Made by a program: the position numbers and the translations under genes
NCBI GenBank assembly: GCA_023230565.1
Contig: JALNXD010000017.1
Location: forward strand, 1-62,334
Origin: Syntrophales bacterium
Lineage (GTDB): Bacteria; Desulfobacterota; Syntrophia; Syntrophales; UBA2210
Direction: 5' to 3'
Length of the DNA stretch: 62,334 bases
Notes under the pieces: generated by a model
The model's database searches: none
What the model was told of the DNA's origin: nothing
The model's input: the letters and a program-made list of their open reading frames with translations, nothing else
Part shown: piece after piece, positions 53,544 to 62,334 of the stretch
Layout of the letters: each line of letters starts with the position of its first letter
Position numbering within the stretch: the first letter of the stretch is position 1

Positions 53544-54752
53544 ATGGGGAAAAAGTTATCACTTCAAGATGTGCGCATTTTAGAGTACGGAAACATGATT
53601 TGTGCTCCCTATTGCAGCAAACTTATGGCCGATCTCGGAGCTGAAGTAGTGAAAATCGAAAAACCGAACTCGGGTGATGATGCGCGGAGGCGGGGACCTT
53701 TTGCACATAATATCGCCGGAAACGAGCGTAGCGGTTTTTTTATTTACCTGAATACAAATAAAAAAAGCGTTACACTCGATATAGAAAAGAAAACCGGGAG
53801 GGAAATATTCAAAAAACTGGTAAAAAATACCGATATCTTTATTGAAGATACAGCACCGGGTATGCTTGAAAAATTCGGCTTGGGATATAATGAACTGAAA
53901 ACTCTCAATCCGAAACTGATTATGGTGTCCATTACTTTTTTCGGACAGACCGGACCGTATAAAAATTTTAAAGGTTCCGATCTTATAGGTTTTCACATGG
54001 GTGGAATCGGATATACCACTCCTCGCTGGGCGGGAACACCCGAACAGGAACCGCTGCGCGTCATGCAACTGGCGGATTTTTTCACCGCAATGGCCGCGGC
54101 GACGGCAGCCATGTCAGCGTTGCACGTACAAAGGGAACACGGGATAGGACAGCACGTGGATCTTTCCCAGCTTGAGGCGATGATTCGTCTAAATCCGCAA
54201 AATATTGCTCGATGGCCTTATACTCATACCAATGATACGCGGGTATCAGAGTCGGAACTGGGACCGCAGCAGTTCTTCCGCTGCAAAGACGGCTGGTGTT
54301 TTGTCCATGCTGAGGAGCCTCATCACTGGAAACATTTTGTTGAAATTATGGGCAATCCCGAATGGGCATCGGATGAAATATATGAAAGTGCTCCCAAACG
54401 GGCTCAGCATTGGGATATAATGAAACCCCTCGTGGAAAAGTGGGCGATGCACCACACCAAACTGGAAATTTTCGAGGCTGCAAAAGGAAAAATCCCGCTT
54501 GCCCCGTCCAATACGATAGATGAGGTGCTATGTAGCAGACAACTTAAAGAGCGCCGGTATTTTATCGATATTGATCATCCGGCAGCAGGGAAATTTACCT
54601 ATCCAGGCGCACCGCACAAATTTTCAAGATCAGAATGGTCGGTCAGAAACACAGCGCCCCTTTTAGGCCAGCATAATGAAGAAATCTACGTTAAGCATCT
54701 TGGCTACAGCGTCTCAGAGCTGGCCAAAATGGCTGAACTGGGAATTATATAA
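53544..54752 (+). CDS. Class III (CaiB/BaiF) CoA-transferase, subunit 1
   Basis: 402 residues. It has the family pattern VRILEYGNMICAPYCSKLMADLGAEVVKIEKP, the catalytic-position Asp (D178 in QLADFF, aligned with the Asp that carries the acyl in Frc/CaiB) and HGIGQHVDLSQLEAM. It moves CoA between carboxylic acids. It stands in tandem with a second, diverged class III transferase 17 nt downstream, an arrangement known for heterodimeric enzymes such as the benzylsuccinate CoA-transferase BbsEF. No bbs genes are present here, so the substrate is unknown. A near-consensus promoter lies upstream. Confidence 0.9.
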   Translation: MGKKLSLQDVRILEYGNMICAPYCSKLMADLGAEVVKIEKPNSGDDARRRGPFAHNIAGNERSGFFIYLNTNKKSVTLDIEKKTGREIFKKLVKNTDIFIEDTAPGMLEKFGLGYNELKTLNPKLIMVSITFFGQTGPYKNFKGSDLIGFHMGGIGYTTPRWAGTPEQEPLRVMQLADFFTAMAAATAAMSALHVQREHGIGQHVDLSQLEAMIRLNPQNIARWPYTHTNDTRVSESELGPQQFFRCKDGWCFVHAEEPHHWKHFVEIMGNPEWASDEIYESAPKRAQHWDIMKPLVEKWAMHHTKLEIFEAAKGKIPLAPSNTIDEVLCSRQLKERRYFIDIDHPAAGKFTYPGAPHKFSRSEWSVRNTAPLLGQHNEEIYVKHLGYSVSELAKMAELGII

Positions 54753-54769
54753 ATGGAGTTGAAAATACA

Positions 54770-55966
54770 ATGAAGGAAACAACTATGCTACCCTTGCAAG
54801 GAATAAATATTGTGGAATTTACAACGTCCTGGGTCGGGCCGGGCGGCGGCGGCCTGCTCTGTGAAATGGGCGCAGATGTGATCAAGATAGAAAACCCGCG
54901 TGTTCCCGATTATTGGAGAAGGGCTGTCAAAGAATTCCATGAAACCGGAAGTGTCAACAGAAGCGGCGGATTTGCAATGAATAATCGCGGCAAAAGGAGC
55001 TGCGCCCTTGATCTTAAGAACAACAATGAAAACCTTGAAGCGGCGCGCAAGATCATACGGAGAAGCGATATTCTCATAACCAACTTCGCACCCCGAGTAA
55101 TGAACAGTCTGGGATTAGGTTACGAAGCATTGCAAGAGATCAATCCGGATTTAATAATGATTGCGGCTTCAGGATATGGTGCTACGGGACCGGATCGTGA
55201 TGCAGTTGCGTTCGGTGTATGTTTGGAACCTTATGCAGGGTTAAGCTCTCTCATCGGATATTCTGACAGCCCGCCGCTGCCATGCGGAACAACACTCAGC
55301 GATCTTGCAGGTCAAGTTCTCGTCGCCTATACCGCGCTCGTGGCACTTCACCACCGGCGGATCACAGGCGAAGGGCAGTATATCGATATTTCAGAAGTCG
55401 AAAGCTTGCTTGCCTGTATGCCGGAAGCCGTAATGGAGTACAGCATGAACGGAACAGTTCCAGTGGCAAACGGTAACAGGGATGAACTGATGGCACCCCA
55501 TGGCTGTTACCGCTGCGCCGGTGAAGACAAATGGATCGCGATAGCCATAAAAAGCGATAAAGAATGGCAATCGCTTTGCCGCGCAATGGACCATTCTGAT
55601 CTTGCGTCTGATGAACGTTTTCAAGATGCATTTCTCCGGTTTCATAATCAGGATGAACTTGATACAATTATCAGTCAATGGACAAAAGATAAGAAACCCG
55701 TTGATTTGATGATCATTTTACAAAAGGAGGGTATTATTTCCGGACCGGTGTACAGCGGTGAAGAAATATTCAACGATCCCCATCTCAGATCAAGAAACCT
55801 TTTTTTCGAACATGTACATCCTGAAGTCGGAAAAAAGGAACTTCCCGGTCCATTTGCGAAGTTGAGTGAAACACCATGGAAAGTTCGAGGAGCCGATCCT
55901 CTTTTCGGGCAGCATACGGAAGAGATTTTGAAAGAACTCGAAGATGACGACTCGCAAAAAGTCTAA
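54770..55966 (+). CDS. Class III (CaiB/BaiF) CoA-transferase, subunit 2
   Basis: 398 residues. It has INIVEFTTSWVGPGGGGLLCEMGADVIKIENP, D178 in LSDLAGQ at the catalytic position and TGEGQYIDISEVESL. Clearly diverged from the preceding gene, so the pair is probably a heterodimer and not a recent duplication. ATG 54785 (MLPLQG) is an alternative start with GGA upstream. Both subunits keep the catalytic Asp. The 200-bp gap after it (55967-56167) shows no gene. Confidence 0.9.
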   Translation: MKETTMLPLQGINIVEFTTSWVGPGGGGLLCEMGADVIKIENPRVPDYWRRAVKEFHETGSVNRSGGFAMNNRGKRSCALDLKNNNENLEAARKIIRRSDILITNFAPRVMNSLGLGYEALQEINPDLIMIAASGYGATGPDRDAVAFGVCLEPYAGLSSLIGYSDSPPLPCGTTLSDLAGQVLVAYTALVALHHRRITGEGQYIDISEVESLLACMPEAVMEYSMNGTVPVANGNRDELMAPHGCYRCAGEDKWIAIAIKSDKEWQSLCRAMDHSDLASDERFQDAFLRFHNQDELDTIISQWTKDKKPVDLMIILQKEGIISGPVYSGEEIFNDPHLRSRNLFFEHVHPEVGKKELPGPFAKLSETPWKVRGADPLFGQHTEEILKELEDDDSQKV

Positions 55967-56167
55967 AATCACCATTTCTTGAGGTGGCTTGATGGAAGAG
56001 GGTTGGGGATGGGCGGCTAAATAATGCCCCTTCACCCCCCCACCAAGAATTAGACGTTCGCGAGTGTGTTAAAAAAACCAAAGTGAATAACAATAAAAAG
56101 GATGTTGATACCGGAATAAAGCGTCAGGCAAAAATAATAGCTTCGCCTGATCGCTCACAACGTCGCT

Positions 56168-57109
56168 ATGAAAAAAAAGTTGCTCGACATACTTGTATGC
56201 CCGGCATGCCTTCCTGCTGAAAAAAGGTTCACAGAAACTGTCCAAAACGAACACGATGATGATATCATAACAGGTGTGCTCACCTGCTCCTGCTGTGGCA
56301 GCAAATTTCAAATAGAATCCGGAACAGCCATACTCGATCCCGAAATATACCTCTGCGATGCCTATGCTGACAATAAATACGAAACGTCTTCTGTCGTATC
56401 GTCATATCTTTGGAGTCACTACAGCGATCTTTTACATGAGGAAAATAGTTCCGATGCCTATCGGCAATGGGCTGATCTGATGAAACCGCATACCGGTCTG
56501 TGCGTTGACGCCGGGTGCGCCGTAGGCCGGTTTGCCTTTGAAATGACGACCAAATGTGATTTTGTAATCGGTGTTGACAATGCCCGCGCTTTCATTCGTA
56601 ACGCCAGGGAACTCCTGATAAATCGCCGCACGACCATAACGCTTAAAGAGGAAGGATTCATAACGAGAACTGTCGATTTTGCATTACCTGAAGAATGGGA
56701 CAGCCGAAAGGCGGAATTCATCGTTGCCGACGCACTGTCGCTTCCTTTCAGGGCAGATTCGGTTTCATCCCTTGCATCCCTGAATCTGATCGATAAAGTC
56801 CCCCTGCCACTGCAACACCTGCAGGAAGCAAATCGCGTCACCAGGCAACATAAAGCCCAGTTTCTTCTTTCTGATCCCTATTCATGGTCCGAAGAAGTGG
56901 CACAGGAAAGGAACTGGCTGGGAGGACAGAAACATGGCACCTACGCTTCTCATGGCCAGGAAAACATACTCAATCTTTTGACGCGGGAAAACGGCCTCCT
57001 GCAGCCATCATGGACGCTTGAAACCTGCGGCCGGCTCTGGTGGAAAATTCGAACCCATGCCAATCACTATGAGCAAATAAGAAGCTGCTATTTAAAAGCA
57101 GCAAGATAA
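56168..57109 (+). CDS. SAM-dependent methyltransferase with N-terminal Trm112-like zinc ribbon
   Basis: 313 residues. The N-terminus has a Trm112-like zinc ribbon (CPAC at 11-14, then C40 and C43) ending in the typical SGTAILDPE. A class I methyltransferase domain follows: motif I CVDAGCAVGRFAFEM, acidic motif II VIGVDNA and FIVADALSLPFRADSVSS. Acceptor unknown: a small metabolite, quinone-like compound or protein are all possible. It lies between the CoA-transferase pair and the Mo/W oxidoreductase, all on the same strand, and may belong to one pathway. Confidence 0.8.
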   Translation: MKKKLLDILVCPACLPAEKRFTETVQNEHDDDIITGVLTCSCCGSKFQIESGTAILDPEIYLCDAYADNKYETSSVVSSYLWSHYSDLLHEENSSDAYRQWADLMKPHTGLCVDAGCAVGRFAFEMTTKCDFVIGVDNARAFIRNARELLINRRTTITLKEEGFITRTVDFALPEEWDSRKAEFIVADALSLPFRADSVSSLASLNLIDKVPLPLQHLQEANRVTRQHKAQFLLSDPYSWSEEVAQERNWLGGQKHGTYASHGQENILNLLTRENGLLQPSWTLETCGRLWWKIRTHANHYEQIRSCYLKAAR

Positions 57110-57115
57110 ATCAGT

Positions 57116-57214
57116 AAATCGGGGACGGGTTCACATTATTTAGATCCTTATTAGTATAATTTAATAAATCCCCGGTGGCATCCTTAATTTAAAATGTGAA
57201 CCCGTCCCCGATTT
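57116..57214. repeat. Long REP-type element with perfect 22-bp inverted repeats
   Basis: The left arm (57116-57137) starts AAATCGGGGACGGGTTCAC and the right arm (57193-57214) is its perfect reverse complement. They are separated by 55 bp of AT-rich DNA. The GGGGACGGGTTCACA motif is one I associate with dispersed elements mobilised by REP-associated tyrosine transposases. No transposase lies in the window. It separates the methyltransferase and oxidoreductase genes and could fold into a strong hairpin in their transcript. Confidence 0.75.
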
Positions 57215-57245
57215 CGCGATTTCGGAAGAAAGGCGGATAATTGCA

Positions 57246-59297
57246 ATGATGCTGCATTCCATATGTCGTTTGTGTTCGGCCTGCTGTCCTGTTGAAGTGC
57301 TAACGGAAAGAGGGCAATTCATTTCGGCTAAAAGAAAATCTGTTCTGCCGAAAAAACGGCAGCTGAATTGTCCCAAGTTGAATTCCGCAGCGGATATCAT
57401 CTACTCCCCCGAACGGCTTTTGAAGCCCCTGATTAAAAACAGTAACCGGCGCTTCAGGGAATCATCATGGGATGAAGCAATGGATATAATTGCTGAGCGT
57501 CTGCTTTTCAGTAAAAAGGAATACGGCCCCCGGTCAGTATGCTGGCTGCGCGGTATGGCTGCTGATTGGGGGGCACCCTGGGATTATGTAAATCGTCTTA
57601 TGAATGCCTACGGATCGCCCAATTCCATAGGCAATGGATCCATTTGTTTTGTAGGCCGCGATTTTGCACATACCTCTGTATATGGCGCCATGACGATCCC
57701 GCAGACCAGGGAGTCCAAATGCATTCTTATCTGGGGGAAAAATGACAAGGACACAGCTCCTAATGCAGCCGAGAACATACTGCTGGCGAAAGAAAACGGA
57801 GCAAAGCTCATTGTGGTTGACCCCATAAAAACAAGATTTGCTCAAATGGCTGACCTGTGGCTTCAGATCAGACCGGCACACGATGGATTGCTCGCCATGG
57901 CGATAATTCATGAAATCATTCATAATTCACTGTATGATACGGATTTTGTAGATAAGTATACCGTAGGTTTCGATGATTTAAAGAAAACTGCTGAAAGATA
58001 TACGGCCGAACGCGTTGCAAAGGATGTCTGGCTGGATGCCGAATTGATCAAAGAGACAGCCAGACTTTACACATCTGTCAAACCTGCCTGCATAGTAGAT
58101 GGAAATGGTCTCGACATGCAGCTTGAAACATTCGATGCGACTCGGGCAGTCGCTATGCTGCGTGCACTGTCGGGCAACCTGGATATCATAGGAGGAGATC
58201 ACATTCCCGAGACTGTTCCCCATAGGAATCTGCAGTTGCGTGAACGTCTCCCTGCGTCAGCTGAACCGATCACTTCCGCCTATCTCTTGTTTAACACATT
58301 TCATGCCGGTTGGGGAAATCAGGTGCAGTCCTGCGTGATTGACGCAATTCTTGATGAAAAGCCCTACCCGCTCAAAACGTTGATTGTGCAGTCGGGAAAT
58401 CCTGCTGTCACTTTTATGGATGCCCATCGTGCAGAAAGGGCGCTGGAAAAAGTCGAATTTCTGGCAGTGATAGATATGTTCATGAACAGAACGGCTGAAA
58501 AGGCGGACGTAATTCTTCCTGCCGGGAGCTGTTTCGAACATACCCAGCTTAATCGAGCTTTTATACGCTCAAGCCCTGTGAAAATCCAGGAACAGGTCAT
58601 TGCCCCTGTTGGAGAAAGCCGGCCGAATTGGCACATCATATTTGACCTTGCCCGCCGAATCGGTCTTGAAAAAGAATTCCCCTGGCAAACTGCCGAAGAA
58701 GCAATCGATTATCAACTGGAACCTTCCGGAATAACCGTGGCCATGCTTCGTGAACATCCTGAAGGGATTATGGCGAAACCGGTAAGATACCGGAAGTATG
58801 AAACCAATGGATTTATGACACCCAGCGGCAAGGTTGAATTCTCTTCCGAGCTGTTAAAAGAACATGGGCACAATGAAGTTCCCTTCAGCAATGGCCATCA
58901 GGAAAATCCAATCAGTTTTATGGATGAACCGGATCAATATCCTGTCCTCGGAATGAGCGGTGACCGGGATATGCGATTCGTCAACTCACAATTCAGATTC
59001 ATTCCTTCTCTCCTGCAGCGGGAGCGGGGCTGTATGGTAGACATTCATCCCGAAGAGGCCCTGAAGCACAAAATATCGACAGGCGATTGGGTTCAGGTGG
59101 AAACTCCTCGGGGCCATATACAAATGAAAGCCCGGATCTCGGACCTGCTTCGCGAGGGTACAATCAGGATCGCCTGGGGATGGGGTGATTATAATCCCGA
59201 CTACAGTCTTAACCGTCTCACTGATGACAACCGGCGTAATCCGGTTATCGGAACAGCCTCGGGACGCAATTTTATGTGCCGGATCAAAAAATTGTAA
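57246..59297 (+). CDS. Mo/W-bis-PGD oxidoreductase (DMSO-reductase family)
   Basis: A catalytic subunit of 683 residues. The N-terminus has a canonical CX2CX3CX27C [4Fe-4S] site (C7, C10, C14, C42), followed by cofactor-binding motifs (LIWGKNDKDTAPNAA, VVDPIKTRFAQMADLWLQIRP) and a C-terminal molybdopterin domain (WVQVETPRGHIQMKARI). No Tat signal, so it is cytosolic. The overall pattern resembles acetylene hydratase/formate dehydrogenase-like single-subunit members. AAAGGCGG precedes the start. No electron-transfer subunit is adjacent. The neighbouring CoA-transferases suggest a role in anaerobic carboxylic or aromatic acid metabolism (inference). Confidence 0.88.
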   Translation: MMLHSICRLCSACCPVEVLTERGQFISAKRKSVLPKKRQLNCPKLNSAADIIYSPERLLKPLIKNSNRRFRESSWDEAMDIIAERLLFSKKEYGPRSVCWLRGMAADWGAPWDYVNRLMNAYGSPNSIGNGSICFVGRDFAHTSVYGAMTIPQTRESKCILIWGKNDKDTAPNAAENILLAKENGAKLIVVDPIKTRFAQMADLWLQIRPAHDGLLAMAIIHEIIHNSLYDTDFVDKYTVGFDDLKKTAERYTAERVAKDVWLDAELIKETARLYTSVKPACIVDGNGLDMQLETFDATRAVAMLRALSGNLDIIGGDHIPETVPHRNLQLRERLPASAEPITSAYLLFNTFHAGWGNQVQSCVIDAILDEKPYPLKTLIVQSGNPAVTFMDAHRAERALEKVEFLAVIDMFMNRTAEKADVILPAGSCFEHTQLNRAFIRSSPVKIQEQVIAPVGESRPNWHIIFDLARRIGLEKEFPWQTAEEAIDYQLEPSGITVAMLREHPEGIMAKPVRYRKYETNGFMTPSGKVEFSSELLKEHGHNEVPFSNGHQENPISFMDEPDQYPVLGMSGDRDMRFVNSQFRFIPSLLQRERGCMVDIHPEEALKHKISTGDWVQVETPRGHIQMKARISDLLREGTIRIAWGWGDYNPDYSLNRLTDDNRRNPVIGTASGRNFMCRIKKL

Positions 59298-59306
59298 ATC
59301 TGCACC

Positions 59307-61496
59307 TTAGCATTCCATCAATCGCTTTTTCAATAACGTGAATCTTTTTTGAGTTTTATTATTTTTTACAGCCATCGTGAATGCTTTTTTTGTCCCCACA
59401 ATGACGACCAGTTTTTTGCCTCTGGTCACACCTGTATACAGCAAATTTCTTTGAAGCAAGATGTAATGCTGCCCGAGAACAGGAATAATCACTGCCGGGT
59501 ATTCGGAACCCTGGGATTTGTGGATCGAAACCGCGTATGCATGTATAAGTTCATCAAGATCCGAATACTCATACACAACAGTTCTGCCGTCAATTGAGAC
59601 AATAATTTCATTTTCTTCTTCGCAAATGGAAACAATCCTGCCTATATCTCCGTTATATACTTCTTTCTTATAGTTATTCACTACCTGCATGATTTTATCG
59701 TTGATCCTGTAAAGTCTTCCACCGCGGGATATTTCTTTCTGCCCCGGGTTCAATGCCTCCTGAAGTTTTACATTTAAGTTTGCGGCACCTGCCGTTCCCT
59801 TATGCATTGGTGTTACTACCTGTATATCGTCCATAGAATCAAAACCGAATCGTCTCGGTATTCTCAACTTGACCATATCGATGATCATTTCCACTACTTT
59901 CTCCGGATCCCCCTGCTCAATAAAATAGAAGTCATCAAGCCCGTACCGCCTGAATTCAAGATTTGGAACGATGCCTTCATTAATTGAATGGGCATTCGTA
60001 ATTATGGAGCTTTCTTTCGCCTGTCTGAAAATCTCGTGTAACTGAACGACCGGGATAGTACCGGAATCGATAATATCTTTCAGGACATTTCCCGCTCCTA
60101 CAGAAGGCAGCTGATTTACATCGCCGACCATTATTAATGTTGCTTCCGGAGGAACCGCCTTGATGAGATGATGCATCAAAACAGTATCAATCATCGATAC
60201 TTCATCTATTATCAGCAAATGACAATCAAGAAGAAACTTTTCATTTCTCTGGAATCCGCCTTTTTTGAAATTGAATTCCAGCACACGGTGAATGGTTTTT
60301 GCTTCGTAATTCGTTGATTCCGACATCCTTTTTGCGGCCCGGCCTGTAGGGGCGGTCAGCAGGATTTTCATCTGCTTGGCAGCAAAGATCTTGAGAATCG
60401 CATTGATGATAGTCGTTTTGCCTGTTCCCGGACCGCCGGTGATCACCATGACTTTGCTCATTAACGACTGCCGGACGGCATCAACCTGCTTTTCAGCGAG
60501 TCTGAAGGACAGTTTCTCCTGTACCCATTGTATCGCCCGGTCGGAATCGATCTTTTTACTTTCCTGTGGTGCAGTGATAAGAGTTTTGAGACGAGATGCA
60601 AGGTTCTTTTCAGCGAAATGATACCCGGCCAGGTAGACGGCTTTCTGATTTTCACAGGGTGCGCCAAAATCCCTGTTGAGATCTTCAATTACGATCCGAT
60701 TTGCCAGCGCCGCCGCGCCTATGGCCTCAATGACAGTTTCCCTGTCAATGCACAGCATTGCTTTACATTTCTCGATCAGGAGTTCATAAGGATAATACAC
60801 ATGACCTTCATCGCTCAGCTCCTGCAGGGTATAAAGAATACCTGCCGCTGCTCTTTTCTCTGAGTCTTTTGCAAACCCCAGCTTTTCGGCTATTTTATCC
60901 GCCGTAACAAATCCGATACCAAAAATATCCGTTGCCAGGCGATAGGGATTATCCTTAACGACGCCGATTGAGTCACGGCCATATTCTTTAAAAATTTTTG
61001 CGGCATATCCTGAACTGACTCCATGAGACTGAAGGAATATCATAACTTCCCTGATTTCTTTCTGCTCATCCCATGCTTTTTTGATCATGCAGATACGTTT
61101 CTGACCGATACCTTCTACGTCAGTAATCCTGTCAATCTCGTGCTCTATTACTTCAAGAGTCTTTTCTTTGAATTCAGCTACTATCCGTTTTGCCATAACC
61201 GGACCTATGCCTTTGATCAGACCTGAACCAAGATACTTTTCAATGCCGTGAACATTTGCAGGGATGGCGGTCTCGCAGAAGACTATCTTGAACTGCTCAC
61301 CGTATTTAGGATGATTTTCCCATTCTCCTTTCATTCGTATGATTTCGCCTGGAGTGGGATTGACTATGCTGCCTGTAATTGTTACCAGCTCGCGCCGCCC
61401 GTAAACCTTCACCCTGGCAACAGTATATCCTGTTTCCTCGCTTGTATACGTAACCCGTTCTATCTGCCCCTGAAGATTTACAAGCTCCCTGTTCAT
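59307..61496 (-). CDS. recD2: ATP-dependent RecD2-type DNA helicase
   Basis: A 5'-3' superfamily 1B helicase of 729 residues, the length of RecD2 rather than RecD of RecBCD. An N-terminal OB-like region with IERVTYTSEETGYTVARVKVYG is typical of RecD2. Tandem HhH segments (GSGLIKGIGPVMAKRIV, VEGIGQKRICMI) follow. The helicase core has Walker A GGPGTGKTTI, Walker B LLIIDEVSMID, GDVNQLPSVGAG and YAVSIHKSQGSEYPAVI. No recB or recC is nearby, which agrees. It converges on the oxidoreductase gene with a 9-bp gap. Confidence 0.94.
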   Translation of the reverse strand: MNRELVNLQGQIERVTYTSEETGYTVARVKVYGRRELVTITGSIVNPTPGEIIRMKGEWENHPKYGEQFKIVFCETAIPANVHGIEKYLGSGLIKGIGPVMAKRIVAEFKEKTLEVIEHEIDRITDVEGIGQKRICMIKKAWDEQKEIREVMIFLQSHGVSSGYAAKIFKEYGRDSIGVVKDNPYRLATDIFGIGFVTADKIAEKLGFAKDSEKRAAAGILYTLQELSDEGHVYYPYELLIEKCKAMLCIDRETVIEAIGAAALANRIVIEDLNRDFGAPCENQKAVYLAGYHFAEKNLASRLKTLITAPQESKKIDSDRAIQWVQEKLSFRLAEKQVDAVRQSLMSKVMVITGGPGTGKTTIINAILKIFAAKQMKILLTAPTGRAAKRMSESTNYEAKTIHRVLEFNFKKGGFQRNEKFLLDCHLLIIDEVSMIDTVLMHHLIKAVPPEATLIMVGDVNQLPSVGAGNVLKDIIDSGTIPVVQLHEIFRQAKESSIITNAHSINEGIVPNLEFRRYGLDDFYFIEQGDPEKVVEMIIDMVKLRIPRRFGFDSMDDIQVVTPMHKGTAGAANLNVKLQEALNPGQKEISRGGRLYRINDKIMQVVNNYKKEVYNGDIGRIVSICEEENEIIVSIDGRTVVYEYSDLDELIHAYAVSIHKSQGSEYPAVIIPVLGQHYILLQRNLLYTGVTRGKKLVVIVGTKKAFTMAVKNNKTQKRFTLLKKRLMEC

Positions 61497-61764
61497 GCCG
61501 GCTATTAAGTGCCCTTTCCGAAGAAACTCCCACCTGAAATGCTTTCAATGAATCTGACCTTTTTCTAAAAAAAAAAGCGTATCAAAAACTGAACAGGATT
61601 TCCAGAATTCTCGTAGAGCCTGAGAATTGAAGGAATGGCCTCACGGCACATTTTGTAAACTTTTTTGACCAATAATTTTTCTATTACCGTTGTATCAAGT
61701 AATTACATGTGGTTACAAAATGGCACATGCTTTGCTCCAGATAATTGACAGTTGAAGATCGGTC

Positions 61765-62283
61765 ATGAAAGGAATCTGCCGAAACGTGACAAAAGCCGCC
61801 GTATTCGCATCATCAAAACTGAAGAACACTGCGGTTCCGATTGTTCTATGGTTGACTGCGATTATGGCATGCGGCTGCGCTACCCATTCAGACAGGCTGA
61901 GAGAAGCCCAAAGCGCAAATGATTATTATTTCGACTGTATAAAAGGGGTTGACTGTGATGAAATCATTTCAGCCAGCATCGGAAAAGTGGAATGGGTCCT
62001 GTTTACCTCCAATAAAGCGAGATGCGATGAATACAGGCGGCGACATAAGGTAGAGCCTCCCCCTTTCAAAGGGCTGTTCTGGGCATCGGGAACACCGGTC
62101 ACAATAGAGAAAATAGAATTATGGGTTCCGGCCAAGCGATTGAAAAACGGGAGACTTGTTATTCATCCCGGAGTGTTGATGCATGAAGAAACCCATGCGA
62201 TTGATCACATATTGAGACCTTTGCACAACCCCTCAATATTTTTCTTGGTTAGGCCCGGGGGTTGCGATAAAAAATCTCATTAA
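61765..62283 (+). CDS. Putative lipoprotein with HEETH zinc-protease-like motif
   Basis: 172 residues. A basic N-terminus and hydrophobic stretch (AVPIVLWLTAIMACGC) end in a lipobox with lipidated C36. The C-terminal half contains IHPGVLMHEETHAIDHIL, an HExxH motif (H140-H144) of the kind that binds zinc in metallopeptidases. A conserved third ligand cannot be assigned and the protein is short for a protease. Start ATG 61765 is isolated from recD2 by 268 bp of divergent, AT-rich DNA in which I recognise no gene. No family recognised. Confidence 0.65.
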   Translation: MKGICRNVTKAAVFASSKLKNTAVPIVLWLTAIMACGCATHSDRLREAQSANDYYFDCIKGVDCDEIISASIGKVEWVLFTSNKARCDEYRRRHKVEPPPFKGLFWASGTPVTIEKIELWVPAKRLKNGRLVIHPGVLMHEETHAIDHILRPLHNPSIFFLVRPGGCDKKSH

Positions 62284-62334
62284 TTACATATAACACGTTA
62301 ATATTGTTTTATAATTGCCTATTTTATGCTATAG

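Noticed and set aside
59307..61496. recD of a RecBCD complex
   Set aside because: The N-terminal OB-like and HhH segments and the length fit RecD2, and no recB or recC is in the window.
1..62334. tRNA, rRNA, CRISPR arrays and prophage genes
   Set aside because: Reading both strands gave no cloverleaf with conserved T-loop, no regular direct-repeat array and no integrase, transposase or phage structural gene.

Overview
The window looks like a chromosomal segment of an anaerobic member of the Desulfobacterota (former Deltaproteobacteria). This is an inference from several things together: corC-lnt-prfB and phoH-pgpH-ybeY housekeeping blocks, multiheme c-type cytochromes with a large outer-membrane barrel, a RecD2-type helicase, a UPF0280 protein, a Mo/W-bis-PGD enzyme next to class III CoA-transferases, and a KaiC/KaiB gene cluster. 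The species cannot be named from the sequence. No rRNA, tRNA, CRISPR array, prophage or transposase gene was seen.

Layout. 1-210 (-): start of a FeoA-type iron-transport gene running off the left edge, behind a palindrome. 435-1856 (-): amidase. 2116-8686 (+): radical SAM enzyme, then corC, lnt, prfB (with a programmed +1 frameshift) and a LysM lytic transglycosylase. 8866-12614 (-): phoH, pgpH and ybeY, with a long pgpH/ybeY overlap. 12767-18687 (-): M20 peptidase, an M16 protease pair (one active, one lacking the zinc motif), a small membrane protein and a B12-binding radical SAM protein. 18825-22360 (+): two overlapping dynamin-like GTPases. 22570-29254 (+): dtd, a DUF1285-like gene, guaB, dnaE and a UPF0280 gene. 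29338-30938 (-): hydrolase and nitroreductase. 31309-34162 (+): PBP1b and a TPR lipoprotein.

34516-39443 (+): a signalling cluster of KaiC-like double ATPase, two KaiB-like proteins, a PAS histidine kinase with its own receiver, and a stand-alone receiver. There is no kaiA. pgi follows. 41270-45836 (-): a five-gene set that can be read as an electron path from the inner membrane to outside the cell: octaheme lipoprotein, MtrB/PioB-like barrel, small membrane protein, b-type-like membrane protein and anchored heptaheme cytochrome c. A perfect 17-bp palindrome sits in its promoter region. 46237-51333 (+): two paralogous membrane sensor kinases transcribed away from the cytochrome operon. After them come a structured stretch ending in a strong terminator and, on the other strand, a secreted PRC-barrel protein with nonapeptide repeats.

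53453-59297 (+): a well-formed sigma70-type promoter, two class III CoA-transferases, a Trm112-type methyltransferase, a perfect 22-bp inverted repeat and a Mo/W-bis-PGD oxidoreductase. The window closes with recD2 (-) and a lipoprotein carrying a HEETH motif (+). The most interesting regions are the Kai-type cluster, the cytochrome/barrel operon with its adjacent kinases, and the paired GTPases.
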